Positions 50,942-60,094 of a stretch of DNA of 64,000 bases are shown in pieces. Source of the stretch: JABDFW01 sp035550215 (lineage in GTDB: Bacteria > Bacteroidota > Bacteroidia > Chitinophagales > Chitinophagaceae). Positions within the stretch are counted from its first letter, which is position 1. Each line of letters starts with the position of its first letter. Under the pieces are notes generated by a model. It was given only the letters and a program-made list of their open reading frames with translations, did no database searches and was not told where the DNA came from. The DNA lies in assembly GCA_035550215.1 (NCBI GenBank), contig DASZPM010000016.1, positions 1 to 64,000 on the forward strand, given 5' to 3'. A program made the position numbers and the translations under genes.

Positions 50942-51250
50942 TTACAAAGTGTGCATGTGCAGCTTTTTAAGCATTTCAGGGGATACATCCTCTGCAGACA
51001 CACCAAAACCTGTAACCAGCACACCTTTTATACCTGATGCTGATTGTATGGCATATACTGTGGCTTCATCCGCTGGGTCTGAATTGCCTTCATAACGGTA
51101 AACATCCACAATATCAAAATCGCCGGGGCTGAATTTTCCACCCGCAGAGGAAAGGCAATTTTGTTCTATATTAAAATCAATCGTAAAACCCTGAGCGCGT
51201 AATTGCTGTAATGCCTCTGTAACGGTTGCGTAATGATAACTTTGTGCCAC
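50942..51250 (-). CDS. Small conserved protein of unknown function (often labelled phosphoribosylpyrophosphate synthetase)
   Basis: A 102-residue protein: HYATVTEALQQLRAQGFTID, FDIVDVYRYEGNSDPADEAT, YAIQSASGIKGVLVTGFGVS, ending MLKKLHMHTL. It belongs to a small Bacteroidota family that has been labelled phosphoribosylpyrophosphate synthetase in genome annotations, but at about 100 residues and without the PRPP loop it cannot be that enzyme. The function is unknown. The start is GTG 51250, since a stop precedes it in frame. Convergent with the kinase gene, 5 bases apart. Confidence 0.72.
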   Translation of the reverse strand: MAQSYHYATVTEALQQLRAQGFTIDFNIEQNCLSSAGGKFSPGDFDIVDVYRYEGNSDPADEATVYAIQSASGIKGVLVTGFGVSAEDVSPEMLKKLHMHTL

Positions 51251-51331
51251 GGCTAAAATATTTGCTGATTATGGTAAAAATGAACAATTAAAGTTACTGC
51301 TTATTATTCGCACATTTACTACATTGCCCTT

Positions 51332-54019
51332 ATGCGAAAAACATTTTTAAGAACGCTTATACAGGTATTGCTGTTGATAATACTTATAAATGGCCATGCA
51401 TTAAGCCAAACAATACCGGCGTATAAAAACCCGCAGTTAAGCATTGATGAAAGGGTTAAAGACCTTTTGCAGCGCATGACCCCTGAAGAAAAATTCTGGC
51501 AGTTGTTTATGATACCGGGCGATTTGGATAATGTGGATTCCAATCAATATAAGCATGGCATTTTTGGATTCCAGGTAAGCGCTGCTTCAAAGGGAAATAA
51601 TGCCGCAGCGCAAATGCTGCAATACGGCACTGCAGAAGATGCGCTTAGCCTTGCTAAAAAAATAAATGCCATACAAAAATATTTTGTTGAGAAAAGCAGG
51701 CTGGGTATACCAATAATTCCATTTGATGAAGTCCTGCATGGCCTCGTGCTTAGCGGTGCAACCTCTTTTCCGCAGGCTATTGGCCTTGCGGCAACATGGG
51801 ACACTTTGATGATGCATAACGTTGCGGAAAGAATAGCAGATGAAACAAAAGCGCGCGGCATACGCCAGGTGTTATCACCGGTAATAAATATAGCCAGCGA
51901 CGTACGGTGGGGAAGAACGGAAGAAACCTACGGCGAAGACCCATTCCTGGCATCTGAAATGGCAGTAGCATTTGTTGGCGCTTTTGAAAGAAAGGGCATC
52001 ATAACAACGCCAAAGCATTTTATTGCCAACGTTGGCGCGGGTGGAAGAGATAGCTACCCCATTGACTATGATGAAAGGCTGCTGGATGAAGTGTACTTTC
52101 CGCCGTTTAAAGCGAGTTTTCAAAAGGGCGGCTCACGGTCAGTAATGACAGCCTATAATTCTCTCAACGGTTCGCCCTGTTCTGCTAACGATTGGCTGCT
52201 GAATAAAAAATTAAAAGAAGACTGGGGCTTTAAAGGGTTTGTAATTTCAGATGCAAGCGCAGTAGGCGGCGCAAATGTGCTGCATTACACCGCGAAGGAT
52301 TACCCGGAGGCAGGTCAGCAGGCTATTACCAACGGCCTTGATGTTATTTTTCAAACAGCGTATAAGCACTACAAGCTGTTCATACCGCCATTTCTTAATG
52401 GCGGCATCCCGCAGGCAAGAATTGATGATGCGGTGTCGCGTGTATTGCGTGCAAAATTTGAACTGGGGCTGTTTGAAAACCCTTATGTTTCTGAAGCGGA
52501 CGCCGCTAAATGGGTACACACTGACTCGAGTAAATATTTAGCGCGGAAGGCGGCTTTTGAATCAATCGTGTTGCTGAAAAATGAAAAAAGTGTATTGCCT
52601 TTCAGTAGTAATATACACAGCATAGCAGTTATTGGTGAAGATGCCGTTGATGCACGGTTAGGGGGCTACAGCGGCCCCGGTAACGGTAAGGTTAGCATAC
52701 TGGATGGCATAAAACAAAGAGCGGCAGACAGCATACAGGTGAGTTATACACCAGGCTGTGGTATAAGTACGCAGGAATGGGTTGTTGTACCGTCAAAGTA
52801 TATCACCTGCAACATAAATAATGCTGTGAAAGAAGGATTGAAAGGGGAGTATTTTGATAATATAACCCTTACTGGGACGCCTAAAGTTGTTAGGGATGAC
52901 CGGGAAATAAATTTTGGATGGACATTATTTCCGCCGGACGCTTCGTTGCCACTTGACTTTTATTCTGTAAGATGGACGGGTGAATTAAAATCGCCAGTTA
53001 CGGGTACGTACAAGATTGGACTTGACGGTAATGACGGGTTTCGGTTGTACATTAACGGCAAACTGTTAATTGATAACTGGAAAAAGCAAACGTACAGCAC
53101 AAAGCTGGCTGAATTTTCGTTTGAGAAAAACAAGGTATATAACATTAGGGTGGAGTTTTTTGAACCCAACGGAAATGCCCATATAAAACTAATATGGAAT
53201 GTTGGAGTGAATGATGACTGGAATACAAAAATAAACGAAGCGGTGGCTGCAGCGCAAAAAGCAGATGTAGCTGTTATTGCAGCGGGTATTATTGAAGGTG
53301 AGTTCCAGGACAGGGCCATGTTAACGCTGCCCGGCCACCAGGAAGAATTGATACAGCGTGTTGCGGCAACGGGCAAGCCGGTTGTGGTTTTGCTGGTGGG
53401 CGGCAGCGCGGTGGTAATGAATAACTGGATTAACAGGGTAAAAGGCATTGTTGATGTTTGGTACCCGGGTGAAGAAGGAGGCCATGCTGTTGCCCATGTA
53501 TTGTTTGGGGATTACAATCCTGCAGGGAGGCTGCCTATTACTTTTCCCCTAAATGAGGCGCAGTTGCCGCTGGTGTATAACCATAAGCCAACCGGCAGGG
53601 GGGATGATTATAACAACCTTACAGGTTTGCCGTTATTCCCGTTCGGTTACGGCCTCAGTTACACAACATTTGAGTATAGTAATATGCAGGTAGAAAAAAA
53701 CAATATTGATACTGGCGCATCAACAATTGTAACATGCGATGTAAAGAACACAGGCGCAAGAGAAGGGGACGAAGTTGTGCAATTATACATTCACGATGAA
53801 ATTGCATCGGTGTCAAGGCCGGTAATGGAATTAAAAGGTTTTCAAAGGATACGGTTAAAGCCGGGTGAAGTAAAGAAGGTTTCTTTTGCCATCACCCCGG
53901 CTTTATTAAAAATGCTGAACGAGAAGATGCAGTGGGTAGTTGAGCCCGGCGACTTCAGGATAATGATTGGCGCTTCGTCCCGTGACATAAGGCTTAAGAG
54001 CACCCTGCATGTGAACTAA
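51332..54019 (+). CDS. Glycoside hydrolase family 3 beta-glucosidase with PA14 insert
   Basis: An 895-residue exported enzyme (signal MRKTFLRTLIQVLLLIILIN, then GHALSQ). The GH3 barrel has PIIPFDEVLHGLVLSGATSF, WGRTEETYGEDPFLASEMAV and the nucleophile Asp307 in KGFVISDASAV. The second GH3 domain is interrupted by a PA14 module (about 510-620: TGTYKIGLDGNDGFRLYING), resumes with VAVIAAGIIEGEFQDR, and a fibronectin-III-like domain closes the protein (DEVVQLYIHDEIASVSRPVM). PA14 inserts are known in plant and bacterial glucosidases and shape the substrate pocket. It likely hydrolyses beta-gluco-oligosaccharides in the periplasm. Confidence 0.9.
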   Translation: MRKTFLRTLIQVLLLIILINGHALSQTIPAYKNPQLSIDERVKDLLQRMTPEEKFWQLFMIPGDLDNVDSNQYKHGIFGFQVSAASKGNNAAAQMLQYGTAEDALSLAKKINAIQKYFVEKSRLGIPIIPFDEVLHGLVLSGATSFPQAIGLAATWDTLMMHNVAERIADETKARGIRQVLSPVINIASDVRWGRTEETYGEDPFLASEMAVAFVGAFERKGIITTPKHFIANVGAGGRDSYPIDYDERLLDEVYFPPFKASFQKGGSRSVMTAYNSLNGSPCSANDWLLNKKLKEDWGFKGFVISDASAVGGANVLHYTAKDYPEAGQQAITNGLDVIFQTAYKHYKLFIPPFLNGGIPQARIDDAVSRVLRAKFELGLFENPYVSEADAAKWVHTDSSKYLARKAAFESIVLLKNEKSVLPFSSNIHSIAVIGEDAVDARLGGYSGPGNGKVSILDGIKQRAADSIQVSYTPGCGISTQEWVVVPSKYITCNINNAVKEGLKGEYFDNITLTGTPKVVRDDREINFGWTLFPPDASLPLDFYSVRWTGELKSPVTGTYKIGLDGNDGFRLYINGKLLIDNWKKQTYSTKLAEFSFEKNKVYNIRVEFFEPNGNAHIKLIWNVGVNDDWNTKINEAVAAAQKADVAVIAAGIIEGEFQDRAMLTLPGHQEELIQRVAATGKPVVVLLVGGSAVVMNNWINRVKGIVDVWYPGEEGGHAVAHVLFGDYNPAGRLPITFPLNEAQLPLVYNHKPTGRGDDYNNLTGLPLFPFGYGLSYTTFEYSNMQVEKNNIDTGASTIVTCDVKNTGAREGDEVVQLYIHDEIASVSRPVMELKGFQRIRLKPGEVKKVSFAITPALLKMLNEKMQWVVEPGDFRIMIGASSRDIRLKSTLHVN

Positions 54020-54034
54020 TGTTGTGCGCATCTG

Positions 54035-56035
54035 TCATTTAATAATGATTTTGGTTGTAGTTGATGTTTTGTTGGTGACTACTGACACAAAATATTGTCC
54101 TGCTGCAAGACGGGTAACATCAAAGCTGTTGTTTACAGAAACATGCTGCCATTGCTTTACTGCCTGCCCCTGCATATTGTAAATTACTATCCTGTCTGCA
54201 GTTGTTATACCCGGCATGTTAATAGTAATAAAGGCTGCAGCGGGGTTGGGATATACTGTTACAGCCAGGTTTTGCCCCATGGTCTTAACAGCTACGATAT
54301 TTGAATAATTGTACCTGCCGTCTTCATCAACCTGTTTAAGACGATAATAGTTAGCGACTGTTAACGGGGATGCGTCAAAGAATGAATAATGCAGGGCAGA
54401 GGATGAATGCACTGCACCTTCAACAACGCCAATGGAGTCAAATGTAGCAGGGTTTACAGCTCTTTGAATGACAAAGTATTTACTGTTGGTTTCAGTTTGT
54501 GTTTGCCATTGCAGCATTATGCCCGATTTAAGGTATTGCGCGGTTAACGGCAACATTTCAACAGGCAATGTACCCGAAGATGTAAGCAGTGAACAATAAA
54601 TATCCGGGGCGGCGTTTGTGTTCCTGTTATCTTCCCAAACCACAATACCATTGCCGGTGCTGCCAGGTATGATTTCGGGTTTTTGTTGTGTTCCCGGTGC
54701 AACTGAAATGGCAACACCGCCAGGCGTCCACAGGGACGCTCCGGAAGTATCAATCGCCTGGCCGTAAATGTGGGCATCCGTTGTTCGTACATCCGGCCAT
54801 GCTATAAGCGCATTGCCTTTATTATCTGTCATCATGCTCAATATGTTAGCGTCTTCGGCAAACAACACAGCGCCTGAATAAGAAAGCCTTGGTGTAATAC
54901 GGATGCCATTGGCTTTAAATGCTGTATCGCCATTATTGTTTATACGCTGGGCATACAGGGCAAACGACTCTCTTTCATCGCACCATGCAACATACGCGCC
55001 CCCTGCACTGTCCGATGTAAGCTGCGGGAAGAATTGCCTGTATTGGGCGGTGCAAACGGCTATGCCATTATTGTTGTACCACGGGTCGGTAGAGTTAAGC
55101 CATTTTTTGTTGCCGGATGAATCGAGCTTTTGAATATACACGTCAAACGTGGGGCCGAAGTAGCCCGTCCTGTTATCATCCCAAGCTATGATGGCGCCTT
55201 TGTTGCCATCCGGAATCATGCGCGGGTATTCCTGGTCATAGTCAGCCTGGCAAACTATTAAATCGCTGTAGTTCCACTTCTTTGTTCCGTTTGTGTCCAG
55301 CCTTTGGGCATAAATATTATCATCCGAGCCATCCCTGTTATCATACCAGCAAACAATCATACCGCCCCTTCCATCAGTTACAACCTGCGGCTCGTAAGCA
55401 AAGCCCGAGGAAGGGTAACAAATTTTTGGCGCGTAGGGTAATGTACCCCATAATATGTTGCCGTTACCGTCTACGTGCTGTCCGAAAATTAAGTTAGCCC
55501 GTGATTGGTAATATTCATCCCATGCCAGGAACGCCCCTCCTTTGCCATCTGCCAATATTGCTATATGGGCTTTGGGGTCAGCGTTTGAATCTAACGCTAC
55601 CCCGTTAACGGCCCAAACCGCATTGCCGCCTGCATCAATACGCTGGGCGAAAATATCAGCTTCTTCATTATTGGTTTGGGTGGCATAACGGTGGTCTATC
55701 CAGGCTACAATAATTCCTCCCGCGTTATCTGTAACAATGCGCGGCCTTTCTGACTGGTTACCTGTGTCTATGGCAATGCCGTTCTTCGCCCATACTGCGT
55801 TGCCTTTACCATCCAGGTGCTGAACATATATATTGCCGAGGTATTTACCGTCGCGGTAATCTTGCCAGCAAATAAAAGCACCGCCCGCCCCATCCGGCAC
55901 ACTGCGGGGGAATGATTGTGCGCCTGCGGCGTTACAAACAGGCGTATTTTGTGTGGAATCACCGTTCCATTGTTCAAAGCTTTGTATGCAGGTTAATAAT
56001 GCGATAAGTGTTAATACGGGTATCTTTTTCTTCAT
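54035..56035 (-). CDS. T9SS-secreted repeat protein (type A sorting domain)
   Basis: A 666-residue protein with signal peptide (MKKKIPVLTLIALLTCIQSF). About eight repeats of 50-60 residues follow the pattern PRI-DNAGGIIVAWIDHR-DIFAQRIDAGGNAVW-NGVA, probably a beta-propeller-like or carbohydrate-binding surface. A fibronectin-like linker (LPVEMLPLTAQYLKSGIMLQ) precedes the C-terminal sorting domain: VYPNPAAAFITINMPG, IYNMQGQAVKQW, and LAAGQYFVSVVTN with a basic end. The protein is exported through the outer membrane by the type IX system and attached or released. ATG 56035 fits the signal peptide; the longer frame upstream does not. Function unknown. Confidence 0.85.
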   Translation of the reverse strand: MKKKIPVLTLIALLTCIQSFEQWNGDSTQNTPVCNAAGAQSFPRSVPDGAGGAFICWQDYRDGKYLGNIYVQHLDGKGNAVWAKNGIAIDTGNQSERPRIVTDNAGGIIVAWIDHRYATQTNNEEADIFAQRIDAGGNAVWAVNGVALDSNADPKAHIAILADGKGGAFLAWDEYYQSRANLIFGQHVDGNGNILWGTLPYAPKICYPSSGFAYEPQVVTDGRGGMIVCWYDNRDGSDDNIYAQRLDTNGTKKWNYSDLIVCQADYDQEYPRMIPDGNKGAIIAWDDNRTGYFGPTFDVYIQKLDSSGNKKWLNSTDPWYNNNGIAVCTAQYRQFFPQLTSDSAGGAYVAWCDERESFALYAQRINNNGDTAFKANGIRITPRLSYSGAVLFAEDANILSMMTDNKGNALIAWPDVRTTDAHIYGQAIDTSGASLWTPGGVAISVAPGTQQKPEIIPGSTGNGIVVWEDNRNTNAAPDIYCSLLTSSGTLPVEMLPLTAQYLKSGIMLQWQTQTETNSKYFVIQRAVNPATFDSIGVVEGAVHSSSALHYSFFDASPLTVANYYRLKQVDEDGRYNYSNIVAVKTMGQNLAVTVYPNPAAAFITINMPGITTADRIVIYNMQGQAVKQWQHVSVNNSFDVTRLAAGQYFVSVVTNKTSTTTKIIIK

Positions 56036-56304
56036 ATCTAAGAATGGTTTTAGTGGCTTGTGTTGTATCACAGGATAATGAAAAAAAGATATCAGTGGGG
56101 TATGCTTACACAGCTTAAAATAAGCCATTAATAGCGGCATGCTGTGAAGCCGCTTTATAAGTGGCGGAAGCTATTTAACAAGTGGATTGGAGATACCCGG
56201 CACCTGTATTATGTTTAAAGATGCGGCAATATAATGGAGTAGTGAATGCTTTTCGCGAAAACACGTTGATGAAACAGTAACAGAAGGAGAGGGCGTAAGC
56301 AAAC

Positions 56305-57981
56305 TTAAAGCCCATACCCCGGGCCTTTAATAAACCTGCCGGGTTTGGCGCCGGTATGTTCGCCGTTTTTCAATACCTGTGTTCCGTTTACAAAAACCTG
56401 TAACACACCTGTTGCATATTGATGCGGCTTTTCGTATGTGGCATGGTCTGTAACTGTTGCCGGGTCAAACACCACCACATCCGCATAATTGCCCACCTTT
56501 AGTTCACCACGTTTCTGCAGTTTTAAGTTGGTTGCAGGCAGCTTGGCTAACTTGTAAATAGCCTGTTGCAAAGTAAGTACCTTTTCATCGCGGGAATATT
56601 TACCAAGCACGCGTACAAAATTTCCGTACGCTCTTGGGTGTGCGTTTGATTTTAAAAAGGCGCTGTCATCAATGGAATAGGAACCTTCATCACTGCCAAA
56701 GCTTACCCAGGGCAGGGCGATTTGTTTTTTTACATTGTCTTCGTTCATCATAAAATACACTACCTCAATACGGGTGCTGTCCTGCACTATTAAATCCATA
56801 GCAGTTTCCTCCGGCGACGTGCCGCGGATTTTTGCTACCTCTGCAAGTGTTTTGCCGGTAAACCTTTTGAGGGAGTCCTGCTTAAAGCCTAGGAGCAGCA
56901 CCTTGTCGGGTGAGCCTGCATCGTAGTATAAATTTTCCCAATCGTTGGAAGAGGTGTTCATGGCTTTGGCCATTTGTTTTCTTATCGCAGGGTCATGCAA
57001 TCGCTGCCAAAGCTTGCCAAAGCCGCCATCCTGCAGGGTAGGCGGAAATGCGGCCGTCATACCTGTCGCACCGGCAAGATAAGTGTACATATCTGCCGTA
57101 ATGTGCAGCCCTTGCTTTTGGGCTGCTTCCACCATTTTAACCAGGCTGTCCATTTTGGGCCAATTGTCTTTTCCTCCTGCTTTCAGGTGAAATATTTCGG
57201 CGGGTATATCAGCCTCTTTTGAAATAGTGATAAGCTCGTCCACTGCCTGCAGTAATTTATTGCCCTCGCTGCGCATGTGGCTTATATACATGCCGTGGTA
57301 TTTGGATGCTTCTTTGCACAGCGCTACCAATTCATCGGTTTTGGCAAAAAAGCCGGGCGGGTATATTAACGCGGTACTTACACCCATTGCGCCTTCTTTC
57401 ATGGCTTTATCAACCTGTGCCTTCATGCTGTCTAACTCGGCAGGTGTCGGGGCGCGGTTATCTTCCCCTATTACATAATCACGTACCTGTGCAGCGCCTA
57501 CAAACGAAGCCACGTTACAACTAACACCCTTCTTTTCCAGGTAGTTCAGATATTCGCCGAGTGTGTTCCATGCCACATCAAACTTTATATCACCCTGGTA
57601 GGTTTGCATCTCTTGTTTCATGCGGGGGTTTAACGGACCCATGCTGCCCCCTTCTCCCATTACCTCCAGCGTTACCCCCTGCCTTATATCGCCCTGGCTG
57701 CGGCCATCTTCCAGCAAGGCTACATCGCTTTGGCTAAGCATATTAATAAAACCGGGCACTACAGCCATACCTTTTGCGTCAGTTTCATTTGTAGCCGATG
57801 CGCCTGATAAATCACCTATAAAGGCAATGGTATCCGCATTAATGCCTATATCAGCTTTGTACGGGTCGCCGCCATTGCCATCGTAAACCATGCCATTGCG
57901 GATGATAGTGTCGTATTGCTGTTTTTGTGAGCAGGAAAAAATAAGGCTTATAAGGCATAAAATGCCTGAAACGTTTCTCAT
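56305..57981 (-). CDS. D-aminoacylase-like amidohydrolase, lipoprotein
   Basis: A 558-residue protein of the N-acyl-D-amino-acid deacylase family with a lipobox (LISLIFSC at the end of the signal). It keeps GVTLEVMGEG, YISHMRSEGNKLLQAVDELI, AEIFHLKAGG, FGSDEGSYS, and the C-terminal LRKLTLQQA-like segment VLTLQQAIYKLAKLPA. The first metal pair is missing: PGFINMLSQSD stands where the family has PGFIDxHxHxD, and the Cys of GNCG is Gly (GEGG). The retained His residues and Asp suggest a one-metal enzyme or a different reaction. The likely place of action is the periplasm. The substrate is unproven. Confidence 0.8.
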   Translation of the reverse strand: MRNVSGILCLISLIFSCSQKQQYDTIIRNGMVYDGNGGDPYKADIGINADTIAFIGDLSGASATNETDAKGMAVVPGFINMLSQSDVALLEDGRSQGDIRQGVTLEVMGEGGSMGPLNPRMKQEMQTYQGDIKFDVAWNTLGEYLNYLEKKGVSCNVASFVGAAQVRDYVIGEDNRAPTPAELDSMKAQVDKAMKEGAMGVSTALIYPPGFFAKTDELVALCKEASKYHGMYISHMRSEGNKLLQAVDELITISKEADIPAEIFHLKAGGKDNWPKMDSLVKMVEAAQKQGLHITADMYTYLAGATGMTAAFPPTLQDGGFGKLWQRLHDPAIRKQMAKAMNTSSNDWENLYYDAGSPDKVLLLGFKQDSLKRFTGKTLAEVAKIRGTSPEETAMDLIVQDSTRIEVVYFMMNEDNVKKQIALPWVSFGSDEGSYSIDDSAFLKSNAHPRAYGNFVRVLGKYSRDEKVLTLQQAIYKLAKLPATNLKLQKRGELKVGNYADVVVFDPATVTDHATYEKPHQYATGVLQVFVNGTQVLKNGEHTGAKPGRFIKGPGYGL

Positions 57982-58053
57982 GCAGCTTGTTTACAGGTAA
58001 GTATAATTTTGCTTTCTAAAATTAAGGCAAACAGGGCAAATAACCGGGCTATT

Positions 58054-58977
58054 TTAAATCATGCCCAATTTTATTTTATGCACCAGTTCCAGGCCTATCC
58101 CGCTGATTAATAACCTGTGCTTTTTATTGCTGAGCAGTTGTTGTGTCCAGTCAACAAAACCACCGTCACTCATATTCAGTTCATTTCCTTTGTAGCGCAG
58201 GAATGTTTTAAACTGCACCAGATTATAATAATTATTGGGCTGTTCCTGCGTTAAAATTTCTACTGCATATTCGGCGGAAATTTTTTCAAGCGCTGTGTGT
58301 ACCGCCGTTTCTAATACGTTATTTTTCTCCTTCAATAATATTCTTATGGATAAGCCTTCCTTTTTGCATGCTGATGATAATAGTGAAAGGTGAAGGTTAA
58401 GGTGTTCCTGTATTTGTTTCATTTCGAACCGGAACCCGCCGGTATTAAAGCCGCCTGTCGCCATACAGAAAATGCCAAAATGGGCAGTATGCCCGGGCTG
58501 GGCCAATCCCTGGGCCCGTACCAGCCTTTGTGGAGCCACTAATTTTATGGCTTGCCTGGTTTTTGATGTTTTATACTGTTGGGCAATAATCAAAGCAAGC
58601 ATATTGGTAGCATCGCTCATTACTTCGGTGCCCCGTAGTGCGCTTACCACATTATTCTGGTCAATTGTTTTGAAAGACGAACATGTGCCGAGTGGTGCCA
58701 GCGGCGATAACATTACCGGGTCAAACTCACGGGCCGCAGCTTCCTTCAGCCACGCTGTTTCTAAATTCCTGAAATTAATGACATCAATGGAAGATGGCAT
58801 TACAAACCTGTTCTTTTCAAACTGCTGCAACACATCGGCGGGTGAAAGCTGTGCAGTTCTTCTTCTGAATAGCTCCAGCAGTATACTGTTTAGTTCTGTG
58901 CCGGGTAGCTGCGATAGTTTGTCCAGTATTTCATCATTACCTGTTTTGGATGATATTATTGCCGAGATGTTTTTCAT
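58054..58977 (-). CDS. Unknown protein with class II aminoacyl-tRNA-synthetase-like features
   Basis: A 307-residue cytoplasmic protein that I do not recognise as a named family. Its middle, FDPVMLSPLAPLGTCSSF, DQNNVVSALRGTEVMSDATN and PQRLVRAQGLAQPGHTAHFG, looks like the motif 2 region of class II synthetases (an Arg-containing strand, loop, then His-Thr-x-x-Phe). The C-terminus, MSDGGFVDWTQQL followed by LLISGIGLELVHKIK, resembles motif 3 (GxGxER) but lacks the catalytic Arg. If the resemblance is real, it is a degenerate paralogue like HisZ. This is inference from motif shape. ATG 58977 is chosen; an earlier in-frame start adds 11 residues. Confidence 0.6.
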   Translation of the reverse strand: MKNISAIISSKTGNDEILDKLSQLPGTELNSILLELFRRRTAQLSPADVLQQFEKNRFVMPSSIDVINFRNLETAWLKEAAAREFDPVMLSPLAPLGTCSSFKTIDQNNVVSALRGTEVMSDATNMLALIIAQQYKTSKTRQAIKLVAPQRLVRAQGLAQPGHTAHFGIFCMATGGFNTGGFRFEMKQIQEHLNLHLSLLSSACKKEGLSIRILLKEKNNVLETAVHTALEKISAEYAVEILTQEQPNNYYNLVQFKTFLRYKGNELNMSDGGFVDWTQQLLSNKKHRLLISGIGLELVHKIKLGMI

Positions 58978-59028
58978 TTGCTTTGTAACTGCAATAAAAA
59001 TACTCAACAATTTTGGTATGGGCCAACA

Positions 59029-59760
59029 TCACCAGTTTACAGGGTATTTAATGCTTAAAATAACACTGTTTTGTATAGCGCAACCCTGACTTTTTTTAAT
59101 CATGTTAAACCACGCCAAAGAAGTATTCAGGCGAATATTTTTTGTAACAGGCACACGGTTAACTGTTACCTGTGGTGACACTGCTGTATAGGCCTTGTTA
59201 TGCCATAACGGCGCAAAATACCAGGCGAAAAGATTGATGTCAATATTTTTTACATGATAACTTAGCTGGGCGCGGTTAGTGAGGTTTTTTTGCAGGAATT
59301 TTTTGGTAAGGTTGCCGGCCATAGCGAATAACTCCGCCGAGAGCCTGTTGCTTATTTTCCAGTTGCTTTTTACTAGAAGGCCGGCATCAGAAGTGGAATC
59401 CCAAAAGCTGCCCATTTGAGAAATGCAGTAATAGCCAGCTACTGTAAATGACAGTTTTTCAGATGCAGGCACGGTTTTTAAAAAGCCTGTGGTGATATAA
59501 TTAAGGCCTGTTGTATAATCGTACGTATCCAGCGACTTATAGAGAAAAAAGGTAACCGGTTTTGCCGGCGCCGAAAAAGAAGCCTCCAGCGTGGTATGGT
59601 GGTTTAATACCACGCCGCTAAAGGGTATAAAACCCTGTGAATACAACCCCCACGTAAGCGCCGGCGAAGTTTTGGCAATACTGTCCTTAACGCTTTGCGC
59701 CTGGCAAAACAATGTCAACCCAATGGCAAAGTATGCCATGGTGATAAGCTTAAAAAGCAT
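59029..59760 (-). CDS. Exported protein of unknown function, probably beta-barrel-like
   Basis: A 243-residue protein with signal peptide (MLFKLITMAYFAIGLTLFCQ, then AQS). The mature part consists of alternating short beta-strand-like segments rich in aromatic residues: YTTGLNYITTGFLKTVPASE, KLSFTVAGYYCISQMGSFWD, KNIDINLFAWYFAPLWHNKA, and ends in SVILSIKYPVNW with a terminal aromatic residue, as in outer-membrane barrels. The family is not recognised. It precedes the synthetase-like gene by 51 bases on the same strand. Confidence 0.65.
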   Translation of the reverse strand: MLFKLITMAYFAIGLTLFCQAQSVKDSIAKTSPALTWGLYSQGFIPFSGVVLNHHTTLEASFSAPAKPVTFFLYKSLDTYDYTTGLNYITTGFLKTVPASEKLSFTVAGYYCISQMGSFWDSTSDAGLLVKSNWKISNRLSAELFAMAGNLTKKFLQKNLTNRAQLSYHVKNIDINLFAWYFAPLWHNKAYTAVSPQVTVNRVPVTKNIRLNTSLAWFNMIKKSQGCAIQNSVILSIKYPVNW

Positions 59761-59805
59761 ATTGCTTAATTATTGATTTACTAAAAGGACTGGGTTGCGG
59801 AAGTG

Positions 59806-59835
59806 AAAAAACTGCCGGGCAGCACGCTGCCCGGC
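59806..59835 (-). terminator. Terminator of the 54-residue small gene
   Basis: A perfect 9-bp GC-rich stem (GCCGGGCAG/CTGCCCGGC) with a 4-base loop, followed on the minus strand by AG and six T. It begins 5 bases after the stop of the small gene at 59841-60005. Confidence 0.85.
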
Positions 59836-59840
59836 CATGG

Positions 59841-60005
59841 TTATGCCTTACAGGCTGCGTTATGGCTCATCCTGCCTGGCTTAAGCTTCTTTAAAATGGC
59901 TGCAAGGTTTACCAATATGTTTAACCCCTTTACCGGCTTAGTGAAAAGGCCATTGAAATCCACAACATCCTTTTCTATATAACCGGGTGTTTGTTGATGT
60001 TGCAT
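59841..60005 (-). CDS. 54-residue small protein of unknown function
   Basis: An ATG-started frame of 54 codons: MQHQQTPGYIEKDVVDFNGL, then FTKPVKGLNILVNLAAILKK, then a basic LKPGRMSH end. The second part can form an amphipathic helix. Support for a real gene comes from its composition, from the near-perfect terminator that follows its stop by 5 bases, and from the lack of any other gene in this 334-base gap. It is divergent from the CGNR-finger regulator, with 89 bases between the start codons, and may be its target. Function unknown. Confidence 0.6.
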   Translation of the reverse strand: MQHQQTPGYIEKDVVDFNGLFTKPVKGLNILVNLAAILKKLKPGRMSHNAACKA

Positions 60006-60031
60006 TGCGTATTGTTTTTGTTGTATATTTG
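60000..60031 (+). promoter_or_regulatory. Promoter of the CGNR regulator gene
   Basis: TATATTTG at 60024-60031 matches the -7 box TAnnTTTG exactly, with TTG at 60000-60002, 21 bases upstream, as a -33 element. The transcript would have a leader of about 57 bases. Confidence 0.55.
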
Positions 60032-60032
60032 C

Positions 60033-60079
60033 TTTACCGTCTAAATGTAATTAGGTGGTAAAATTAATAAACTTTACCA
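60033..60079. promoter_or_regulatory. Repeated TTTACC/GGTAAA boxes, possible operator
   Basis: TTTACC at 60033-60038 lies just after the -7 box. TGGTAAA (60056-60062) and TTTACCA (60073-60079) form a perfect 7-bp inverted repeat with a 10-base spacer. A further GGTAAA overlaps the first codons at 60097. The boxes lie between two divergent genes, as expected for an autoregulated operator. The binding protein is not known. Confidence 0.4.
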
Positions 60080-60094
60080 ATAAAACAAACTTTA

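Noticed and set aside
54035..56140. Longer start for the T9SS-secreted protein
   Set aside because: The additional 35 residues precede a complete signal peptide that starts at 56035.
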